Below are positions 18,201-30,200 of a stretch of 64,000 nucleotides of DNA, piece after piece. The notes under the pieces were generated by a model that was not told where the DNA came from, did not search any database, and saw nothing but the letters and a program-made list of their open reading frames with translations. The stretch's first letter is position 1, and the number at the start of each line of letters is the position of its first letter. The position numbers and the translations under genes are program-made. Where the stretch lies: positions 23,081,001 through 23,145,000 of the forward strand of contig OX031059.1 in NCBI GenBank assembly GCA_943736015.1, written 5' to 3'. Source of the DNA: Tridacna crocea. Its lineage: Eukaryota; Mollusca; Bivalvia; Cardiida; Cardiidae.

Positions 18201-21200
18201 GAAAGTGAATAGGCATCCTTGCTTTTATAGATAAACAATAAAATCTGAGAATTAGAAGCACGAACCATAGAAAGTCCTTACAGATATCTTGCGCCATAGG
18301 GAAGAATAATAAAAGCATTGATTGTTTTAAAAAAAGAAATGTAAACATACAGCGAGACTTTAAAGGAGGCTGCAGACAGTAAAGTGATCTGAATTTCTGT
18401 TTTTTATATAAATTCAATGTATTCTTGTTTAATTTATTGATATGTTGATGCATAAATTGTGACCTAACGTGTATTAAACGGCAAAACAGAATAGAATCGT
18501 GCTCTAATCATTTAAATATCATAGCTTGATGACCCAAGACACAAAAGACTCAAAAATAATATCAGTCTGTATAAGTGGAAGCTTTTTTTTTTTCAGAAAT
18601 AAGAATTAAAAATGCTCAAATAAATCTGTAAAGAAAACCGCCATTTTTTTCTGATAATTTTAAAAAAAAGATGCTCATTGAGTGAAACTGTGAGCATGAT
18701 CTTACAATTACTATTTTATATATACTATGTGCATATAAGTGCATTACTTCATTAGACTTGCTACGAGTGTTTAGGGATTTTATGTTTAAGTTGGAGAATT
18801 AGAAGAAAACAGCCTAGGAAGCAAGATTGACAATTTCATTCTAAATACTGTCAGCTTGGCGCATTGGTTTCTGTGGAAGGAGAGCAGGAACTTGCAAATG
18901 TTGATCTATCTATTTTTATCTTTCTTATCAGGTCCAAAAGGCGACAAGGGTAAGTTAAAATCCATATATAACATCTAATTAGTACATAATTTTATCATGA
19001 GTTGTCTTGACCATGTATGAGACAAAATTATCATTTGTCCATTTCAAACACTCTACAAACATTAACTCTTTACTTCATAGATACTCATTTCTACACATTG
19101 CTTGTAGGAGACTTTGGAAAACATTGTGGCAAAAGGTGAATATGCTCGTCACGAGCAATTTCACCTTTTGTCACAATGTTTTCTATGGTATCAAAAGGTG
19201 TCGTTTACACATAAGAAACGGCTTCATCCTCGCTGTTATTTAAGGGCAATTAGAGATGCCATTAGAATGCCTTATGGTGTAAAGGGTTAATCCATATTCC
19301 AGAATTTTCATGCTGTTGGAATGGATTCTTTACTCGGTATTTCAGTAAAAAGAAAATTGATAGGCTTACGATCATAAATAACTTAAATCTTTCAGACCTT
19401 TCGGACAGTATCTATAACTTGTTTTTATTTTTACACTGCGGACACGTGCTTCGCATCAATGTTACGACTAGATCAGGGTATACATAATGTATGAACCTGT
19501 TCGGCAGCAGTAGCGACTTGAAAGCTCTTTCAGTCGGCATAGATCAAGATCAGACAGCAGGGAACGTAAACTTTTGATCTTATACTGCTCGCTAATTTTG
19601 CTCATAGTGCTCATTTTAACAGTTTTGTTCGAAAGAGGTATTTTAAAACCTTGTAAAATGTAACTTATTTAGTTTTCGGCAAAATACTGAAAAGGTATGA
19701 TATTAAGGTGGTTTTCCTTTGATATACTTTGCAATATAGTTATTTTACAGGTGAATATGGCCCACCCGGCGTCAATGGTTCAGATGGCACAAAAGGGGAA
19801 AAGGGTGACAGTGGTTTCAAAGGCGAGAAAGGAGATCTGGGCCCCTCAGGGTATAACGGCACCATTGGAGAAAAGGGAGATAAAGGTGATACAGGACCCA
19901 CAGGTTTAGGTCAAAAAGGAGAGAAAGGGGACCAGGGGATTATTGGAGCACAGGGTTATCAGGGTTACAACGGTACGGATGGAAGCAAGGGAGAGAAAGG
20001 TGAACCTGGCAATGTTGGAGTGCAAGGTCTGAATGGTACAAAGGGAGACACTGGGGTTCCTGGAAAGAATGGCCAAGACGGTGCGAAAGGTGAATCTGGA
20101 CGAGATGGCTATAATGGTACAGCTGGGACAAAAGGTGAAAAAGGAGAGCAAGGTATGATTGGTCCGCAAGGATTTCAAGGGTATAACGGGACAATTGGGG
20201 CTAAAGGAGAAAAGGGACAGAGGGGAATCAACGGTCCTCCAGGAATCAATGGATCAGATGGAATGAAAGGTGACAAAGGCGATCTAGGTTTAAACGGAAC
20301 CAATGGACAGAAAGGTGAAAAGGGGGAAGAGGGCTTAATGGGACCACAAGGATTTCAAGGGTATAATGGAACAAACGGAGCTAAAGGAGAAAAGGGAGAT
20401 GGAGGATTTGACGGTCTTCAAGGATTCAATGGATCAGATGGAATGAAAGGTGATAAGGGCAATCAAGGTTTAAACGGGTCCAATGGACAAAAAGGTGAAA
20501 AGGGGGATGACGGTTTAATAGGACCACAGGGATTTCAAGGGTATAATGGTACAAACGGCCAAAAAGGGGAGAAAGGCGAACAAGGTCTTTCTGGTCTTCC
20601 AGGTTTGTCTGGTCAGAACGGAACGAATGGATTTAAAGGCGAAAAGGGCAATGCAGGCACGACAGGAATTCCGGGAGTAAAGGGCAGTGCTGGGTTAAAA
20701 GGAGAAAGGGGGGACGATGGTCTGAACGGAACAGATGGTATGAAGGGCGAAAAGGGAGATCACGGATTATCCGGTCTTCCCGGCATCAAAGGAACAGTCG
20801 GTGAGAAAGGGGCCAAAGGCGAAAACGGTCCAAAAGGAGTGCAAGGGATAGGTGTAAAAGGTGAAAAGGGTGATTTGGGTCCTACTGGCCCTGAAGGTAC
20901 TAATGGAACCGATGGATCTAAAGGTGAAAAAGGTGCTATCGGCCCAAAGGGTGTGCAAGGTGTAGGAGTAAAGGGAGAAAAAGGAGACGTTGGCCCAACT
21001 GGACCGGAAGGCACCAATGGAACTAAAGGTGTTAAAGGCGACCAAGGTCTTAAAGGTGACTCTGGGCCTGCAGGGATTAATGGAACGGCTGGCCAAAAAG
21101 GAGACAAAGGCGACCAAGGTAATGTTGGGCAAACCGGCCGACAGGGGTTGAACGGAACTGACGGTGCAAAAGGAAACAAGGGAGACAGTGGAATTAATGG

Positions 21201-24200
21201 AACTAAAGGTGAAAAAGGGGGACAAGGATTGAAAGGCGAAGTTGGTAACGATGGCATTAATGGGACAGATGGTTTAAAGGGGGAAAAGGGGATTCAAGGC
21301 CGTATAGGTTTGACTGGTCCTCAGGGGCTGAACGGGACAGATGGTGTCAAAGGGGAGAAGGGATATGATGGGCTAAATGGGACCAAGGGTGAGAAAGGTA
21401 GCCAAGGTTTAATCGGACCTCAAGGTTACCAGGGATTTAATGGTACCGATGGACAGAAGGGAGATCAAGGGCTTATAGGACCACCTGGTAAAGACGGAAA
21501 AGAGGGACAAAAGGGCGAGCAAGGAAGTAAAGGTGTCCAAGGTCTAAAAGGGGAACAAGGGATAGTCGGTTTTACGGGGCCAAAGGGTGAAAAGGGTGGT
21601 GGCGGTATAAAAGGGGATGACGGAAAACCCGGTCTAAATGGATCAAAGGGTCAAAAGGGCGAAACAGGGACACAGGGTATAAATGGTTCAAAGGGAGAAC
21701 AAGGTATTAAAGGTGAACGTGGAAGCGACGGGAAAGATGGCTCCGATGGAAAAGATGGGTCTCCGGGAATCCAGGGTGTAAAAGGGGACAAAGGACAATC
21801 AGGATCGCAAGGTCCTACTGGTCCCAATGGATTAAAAGGAGATAGCGGTATAAAAGGCGACAAGGGGCGTCAAGGCTATCAGGGTATCCCAGGACTCCCC
21901 GGTCTCCCCGGTTTACGGGGACAGAAGGGAGACGTAGGACAACAGGGGTCGAAAGGGGAACATGGATTCCAAGGGGTTCAAGGATACGCTGGATCGAAAG
22001 GTGAAAAGGGAGATGACGGTATCAACGGCACTGATGGTATCCCTGGTTCTAAAGGTGAAACTGGACTGAAAGGTTAGTTAAAAAACTAACTGTTAGTAAC
22101 ATTTGGATTTTACTTTCATTTTACAGTACATGGACTGAAACACAACAAAAAGGAGTATTCAGACATTTGCGTAACACGTCATCTCGGATCAGCCACGATC
22201 TGCGCAGTCCACGCAGGCTAACCGGAGAGGATATATTTTTCACTTTTTATGAACCTCTCTACTGTTGCACAAAATCTAATGTAGTTGTAAGGTACCGTCT
22301 CGGATAAGCCTGCGCAAATTGCACCATTGTCCGAATATGCCTCTTTTTCTGTCTTGCAAGCCATTATTATAGAGAATAATGAACTGGTGGTGTGTGATAT
22401 AAATAAAGCTGTCACTAGAATGGGGTGTGATGCTGGTGAAAAAACGAGTCCGAAGAACAATTTTTTTTTCTAAACCGCACTAAACCCAACCTACTGACAG
22501 ATTTTCTTTTAAAATTTCACATGCAATCAGTTGATTATCCTCTATATACATGTATCATCATCATAGTGCAGTTGGTAGCGTGCAGGACTTCAGATGAAGG
22601 GTATGTCGCAGGTTTGAATCCCAAGCTCAGCCGGTTTCTTTTCCGAGAAAATGTATTGGATATTCATTGCTACAGGCCAGATCCATTTACAAAACAAATT
22701 TCAAATTTTCGGTCACTTATATTATGTTGTCTGCAAATGCTTCCGATTTGAACAAGCCAAAAATTTTGTCGTTTGGTAATGAGTTCACCTGCTAAATATC
22801 ATATATGAAATTAGATTGTAAAAAAAATAGGCTACTTCAAAGTCATATTGGCGGGAAAAATATCTCTATATCGAACAGTGTAGATCCAAGATCAGACTGC
22901 ACGTTCTATTCAGTCTGATCTTAATCTATATCGTCCGAAAATTGTCCTTGAGTCATGCATAGCAGCTAAAGGTTTAAAAAGTTCCTAGGAAGCAATCATC
23001 GAAAGTGGCGGAAATAGCTGTAAGGATTTGTATCGTGATTGATGTGTGAAGAACGATTATCTTGAACTCGTTAACTGACCTCACTGACTAGTTCCAGTAA
23101 TTTTTAGTCGAATTGTAAAATTTCGATATAATCCTTTTCCACTAATATCTCTCGATTCTGCTTCATCGGAACCACACCGGTACCCCAGCCGAATGTGAAC
23201 AGTCCCAAAGTTGAAATCTGCTCCTGTGTATCGAACTCGGGACCCTGTGGTTATGAGGCCGACGCTCTACCACACAACTCCAGACACAACTAGAATCACA
23301 TTTCATTTGTAGCTGCAACTGCAATATAAGCAAATCTGAAATTGACGTCTAAGTTCACTCGTGTAATAAAACCCAACGACGCGGGTTTCGACTTGTGACA
23401 ACCGCGAGCATTTGCAGGGGACAATTTGATATTGCCCAAATGATAGATTTCTTATTAGAAGGGTATATGAGAAAAAGATGATGAGCGGCGTTTCGTATTT
23501 GTTCCCAAAATAATTGAAGGAGAAACTTAATTGACAGACTAACTTTGTATACTACCCAACAGGGGACCAAGGGGTTACTGGACAAAGAGGGGAAAAGGGA
23601 GACCATGGTATCAGTGGTTTACCAGGCATTCAAGGGCTGAAGGGAGAGATTGGTGCTCAAGGACTGAAAGGTGAACAGGGCAACCCTGGAGTTGATGGGA
23701 AAGATGGAACGAAAGGAGAAAAGGGTATGTGGTTTTTCGTTATTGAAACTGTTGAATTTTTATCAACAAAATCTATTATTGACGTAAACCCTAAAGTGTT
23801 GTCTCGGATTAGCCTGCGCGGACTGCACAGGCTGATTCGAGACGACACATTACGCAAATGTTTGAATGCCCCTTTTCGCGTGTTGCAAGCCATATACGGA
23901 CGACGTTAGATGTCAGTACAAAATCGACCGAATTGTGACGAGTGTCTCAATTGTATATAAGATATGGGTTTATCGCACTGAAAACAATAGAGGCTACTTG
24001 ATTGTCGCGCTGCATGAACGGCGACACTATATTTTTACTCGGTTTTGAAAAGTACCAATGGAGGCAGCCATACTGTTCACTCCGCTTCTAGTCATTTCGT
24101 ATCTAGGTAATTTCGCACCTAAGAAATTTCGTACCCACCTTAGCTTTTTAGTTTAGTCATTTTGTACTCACTTTGATAGTTTTGTGACCACTCTTGTCTT

Positions 24201-27200
24201 TTCATACCCTGTTTTTAATATCGGTAATATAGAAGATAGTTTTGATGCTATTTTCCTGTGTTGGTTGTCGAATGACAACTGACTTTGCTTATAGATCGAC
24301 AACTGCTTTTGTACACAGCTCCGATTCAAACTAAGTCAAATTTCGCCAAAGAAAGGCTATGACTGTGTCTTATCATTATTGGTTCTTTCTTTTTTAAGTT
24401 TAAGCTGCATTCTAAATATTGTCCAGGACTTCTCAGTTTATTTCTTACCGAGTTCTGCATAAATTTACTTTGGTCAATTTTGAAAGGCTGTAATGCGCCT
24501 TATTTCAGGAACAACTGATTTGCGGCACCATTGATGTTATGCATCAATATTTTCTTGTGAAAATGATTAATTATCTATTCCAGGTAACACAGGCAACCAA
24601 GGTTTAACAGGACAAAAAGGAGACAGGGGTCTTCATGGTCTGAAAGGTGAACCTGGAATAATGTAGGTGGAATATTTCTTGAGTCCCTAATTCAATTAAA
24701 CGGGCTTTTCCGGTATTTATCATTATATCAATATTTCGGGGAGTTTTACCAATTATATGATCTGGATCAAAGAACAGATTGTACGTCGTTGGCTGATGGT
24801 AGCATTTGCAGATGACAATTCTATCACAGCTGAATTGTTGGGAGCTGTTTGAAGCTGGACAGAAATCGTTGTGGTGAAAAGGGAAAAAATGCTGATTTCA
24901 GGATATAAATGCACGTTCTGTGATCTACATGGTCAAAAAAAGGCAACGAAAATCGCATTTAGGGCTAAAATGTTGAAATCTAACTGTACATTAAATACTA
25001 TGAACAATTTATTGTGAATGTTGAAAATTGATTGAGAGACGCTCTGGCTATTTGGGGATTTATAGCACATACGAAACACAAGAATTGCAACACGCGAAAA
25101 GGGGCATTCAGACGTTTGCGTAAATAGTCGTCCGTCGGATCAGGCTGCACAGTCCACGCAGGCAAATCGGAAACGACACTTTTCGTTTTTATGTAATTTC
25201 TTTTATTTTACACAAGTGTACTGTAGAAAAAAAATGAAATGTAGACGTAAAGTGCGCAGGCTGATCCGAGACGACATTTTACAAAAATGTCCCAATGTCC
25301 CTTTTTCGCGTGTTTTAAGCCATATAAATATGGATCTATTTTGTCCATTAATCGATCAAATCATTAGGTAATCTGGCTCTTTGACGTGCAAGAGAAGGGG
25401 GAAAACCTGATACAAAAGGTTTTATTATACTGCAAAGAAATTTCTCGTGATCTGATTGGTTAACATGCCGGGAACATAATATCATGTTCCCTGGCAAAAA
25501 CCACGTAAAACCAGTTTCCCTTTTGAGTGCCCCGTATACATCACTTCACGTGCAATACATCATACAAAATGGCGGCGTCGATCGATGACCAGACTGCACA
25601 TTTATACACCAAACTGCACGTTTTAGTGACGTCAATTTCCAGTGACGTCAGTTTTCATTGCATTGGGGCACACAGAAGGGAATTGCTATTTCGTCAGCAT
25701 ACTCGATTCGTGAAATTATAAAACAGGAAAATTTCGATTAACGCGCTGTGAAAGGGGTAAAACTTTGCAGTATAATAAATTCGTTGTACGGTCAGGTGGC
25801 AGGGGACTTGGAAACTTGTTCACGGCTGTGGTAAATCATGTCGCCACCTCGCCTTCGGCTCGGGACGACATGATTAACCACAGCCTTGAACAAGTTTCCA
25901 AGTCCCCTGCCACCTGACCGTACAACTAATAGTGATCCAGGTCAACATGCGTTGACTGCACAGGCCGACGAGGGTCGATACCTTTTTCAGATGCATTAAA
26001 TCCCCTTTTGACGGAGCATGTCTCAATTACATCATCTATGTATAACCGTTGTTTCTGTAGAGGTCTTACAGGGTTGCCGGGAGAAAAGGGAGACCACGGC
26101 ATTCACGGGTTACCTGGCCTTAAAGGTGAGCCAGGATTAGGTGGTCAGCCGGGTCTAAAAGGCGAGACTGGTATTCAGGGACCAGTGGGAAAGCCGGGTA
26201 CTAAAGGAGAGGCAGGATTAGAAGGAACAATAGGTCAGAAAGGAGAACCGGGCGAAAAAGGTAACTATAGGCGTCACACCTGTGGGTTTTTGCCTAATAA
26301 AAAAAGAGCAAAATTGACATATTTGAAGCTTCGCATATTGCAAAATTATGGCTTGTTCATTTGTTACTCTGAAAAGTTCCACAATAGGCCTGCAAAAAAT
26401 AGAAAAAAAGAAACAACTTGTCAACCGATTGCGTTTTTCGCTAATTTCCACCAACACGGGCACCCTAAATCTGATCCTCTTAGGAACACCTAAACACCGC
26501 CATGACCCCATGTTTTTGTTCCTCCGCTGATACAAAGTAGTTCTGTAAGTGCACAATAAAACCACATCTTAGTGGTCCCCTATTGCCCAGATTTCAAGCA
26601 AATCTAAATCATATACCTCCAAGCCATCTCGGCTCCATGTAACAGTGCAACAAAAGTGCTACTCCAAAATTCAACATAAGACTACTTTTGACTACGACCC
26701 AGACGCAATCTCGCAGTACTTAGTGCGACACCTATAAAGGTCTTACAGGAAGTAAAGAATGGAAGAGTTAATTCGGACCTGATGGTATACAAGGTCTGAA
26801 AGGAGGAATTGGTCAAAAAGTACATGTATATATGTACAGTGTTATGTTACTGATCTAGGTATGTGGTCAGATTCATCATTGAAGTAGGACTAGTAGTACT
26901 GTAGTAATAATAGAACTATAAATAATAATGATAATAAAATTATAAAAACTTTTTAAAGGTCCATAAAATCCATTTTTTCTTTCAGTATTATTTTGATATC
27001 ACGGAATACATGTCTTGATAAACATTATACTTTCATGATTTATTATCACTGAATCTCGGTATAGCTTGTGCTATTTTAACCCTTTACCCCATAAGGCATT
27101 TCTATGGTATCTCTAATTAACCCTAAATAACAGCATGATGTGTACATGACACCTTTTGATAGTGTAGAAAACTTTGTGGCAAAAGGTGAAATTGCTCGTC

Positions 27201-30200
27201 ACGAGCAATTTCACCTTTTCCACAATGTTTTCCAAACGCTCCTACAAGCAGTGCGTAGAAATGAGTATCTATGGAGTAAAGGGTAAAAGGAAAAAAAAAA
27301 AAAAAAAAAAGCATTGTAGGTAAAGGAGAAAATGGTGGTTTTTGGCATTTTCTCCTTTTCTTACAAAGTTTTCAAAAATGATTTTGCTCAGGGTAATGAA
27401 GACATGGGATCCTTTGATAAAGGGTAAAATGTTTTATAAACAGGAGATACTGGTAGCCAAGGAAATCTGGGTCAAAAAGGTGAACCAGGAACGTCGGGAC
27501 TGAAAGGAGAAACGGGATCTACGGTAATTTTGTAACGTGATTATAAATGTTTGCCCCTTCTTCTTAATTATTAGTAAGAATAGCTGCAAACACATGCTTT
27601 GATCTTTTGGTTGCTACTGACCCTCCAATAGCCAGATTGGACCTTAGAAAGCCATAGTACTGTGAAAAACAAGTTCAATGTAAAAACCTTGTACAGTTTT
27701 GAAGACAAGACTCCAAACATCAAAAGTGTACTTAAGTGTAACTTAAGTGAAACTTAAAATCGCTCTCAGTCGGCCATTTTGCATCGAATAAAAAAAAAAG
27801 TGTCTCGGGAGAATGGGTAATTGTACATGTGTATAAAGTTTCACGAAATTCCGTCTAATGGTATTGGAGATATTTGCCGGGGGACGGACACATGGACGGA
27901 CGGACAGACGGAAGGACGGACGGACAACGCTAAAACTATATCCCTCCGCCTACGGCGGGCGATAAAAAGATTTTAGCAACGGTGTTTAATGTTTTCTCTT
28001 CTTAAAATGTATCTGTTTCGGTTAACGGGCAAATTGTCACTTTTTCTAGTGAAACCTGTGGACAACATATTAAATGAGGTATGGTTATTATTAACTCCTT
28101 ACAATAGAATCGCGAATTTCAACGACCTAAAAGACAAAGTTTTTTTTTCTGAAAATATAGTGGAAAAGGCGAAACGCTGATTACCAACATTTTCTCCTTT
28201 TCATTCAATATTTTCTATCTTTTTTCAAAACGAAATTCAATTCATGTATCAAGCCCGAAATCATCGGAAATCCTTTGAATTCGGACTTAACTAATTGTTT
28301 GTAGTTTGGTTTAGGTGAAGTCCGTATTCACCAACCATTCTTGAGAATTTTCTGAGTCTTATTCTCCAAGGTTTTCTTAATTTGTAAGTAACCAAACTTC
28401 TGGTTGGCTAAACCGAAAGGTTTAGCCAATCAGAAGTTGTATTACTTATAAAAGTAGAAAATTCTGGAGAGTTAGACAAAAAACGCTCTTAAGAATGGTT
28501 GGTGAATACCAGAGCCGGTCTCGCCTATTATGAAAGTTCATTGCTCCCTGGTCCATTCGGCATACCTCGGATTTTCTAGTGATCAGATTCCACGGCTGTA
28601 TCATATAGCTTAATATGCACCTATACGGTACATTTCTTCGCCGGAAATACGCCGTTTAACCGTTCTTAAACCTGTAAAGCCCCTCCTTAAAAAGAAAACT
28701 TGAGTCACAACTTTCAGTCTTAAGGTTTACATCGACAAACAGTTTTTACACTCCGATTTTTTAAAGTGGTTTATCAATTTCAATTGAAGTTTCCACGGAA
28801 AGATAGATAGATATGTTTATCTTCGTCGTGGTCGTTCACGGGCGCCACCATGTTTACTATCACGTGATTGGCAGTTCAAGATGGAAAGCACCTTTATACC
28901 GACAAGGTTAGATGTAGGTTTCGAATCAGCCGAACTGTAACGAAGACACCTTGGCCATGCAGAAAATCGACCAAAAGCAAAATGTATCGATTCAGGTCAG
29001 CCTGCGCGGAATGAGGAGGCTTGTTTGCGTTCAGTCTTTTTGTAGACGCATTAAGCTTCTTTTCCACAAGGCATGACTCTGGTGAACAATGGTTTGTACG
29101 GAAAAAAACATTGTCTCTTCACTAATTATGCCTCTTTTTGTAACACAAGGCGGAACAGAACGCTCTAAGTCTACTTTTCACTCAGCAGTTTATGTGCTGT
29201 TTCCATCCTTTTTTTCCCAGGGTTCATCTACAGATTGCTGCCAAAACTTACGTAAGTACGCTCATAGATACATGTATATTACGAATATGCAAAGCATTTG
29301 GTCATAAAGAAAGAATATATATTCATTTCAGGGCGGCGTTAGTCTTTTAGTCTTTTGTTTAAGGGCGGCTTTCTGCAAATTATCGGAAGTACATGGCGCT
29401 TTGCACAAAAATGAAATCTCGTCGGTTTACTTTAAAAGAAAAAAAAAAAAAACTCGTAACTACACCTTAAAACAACTTGTCTTTACGAGGTTTTTCAAGT
29501 AAACCGACGATGTACTGTCCCGATGACAGTAATTTCCAACGCCCCCTCGAGAAATATATGAGCTATGCTCTTGCAAAGGGGGCGGGGCTTGTAGCATCTC
29601 TGCAACGCATTGTACCAGGCAGGTCATCACATTTTTATAGATCCATAACATCCATTTTGTCTATCAATCAACTTGGCGGTAGAATGGTCCTTTATCATAA
29701 AGAAAATTTACAAACGTAAACAGTTTCGACAAATGTTAGCTTGCACAGGTTGCTCAGGCTGACAAGGGTCGATGCCTTCTGGAAATGCATTGAGCTGCCT
29801 TTTCTGGGACCACTGTTGTCCTCGCTATTGCGGTTGCCTGACAGCTGTCTCTACGTGCATTTTTATCATTGATTAAAAACGTGGTAAGTGGAACAAAATC
29901 AAAAGTTAAATGAACAAAATCGTTATATGACACACCTCATAGTATGTTTCTGAAAATGCCAATACCCTAAACCTTTTTCTCTTTTCCTAAATTTTTCAAG
30001 AGCCGCCTTCCACAGACACATATAAATACCTGGTTCGTATTGAAGTGATAGACCTAAGGTTTTTATTTTCTAGAGAAGCCTAATTTCAACGGAGGTACAA
30101 ATGACTACTATGTAACCACAGCAGCGGGAAATACAGTACTATTACCCTGTGTAGCCAATGGAAATCCGGCATCAGTGGTCACGTGGTCACGGGAGACTGG

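Noticed and set aside
20760..21257. Long proline-rich open frames on the minus strand
   Set aside because: They are the reverse complement of the collagen coding repeats (Gly codons read as Pro/Ser), not genes.
22565..22625. Possible tRNA gene
   Set aside because: Boxes A and B are visible but there is no closing acceptor or anticodon stem, and a SINE tail follows.
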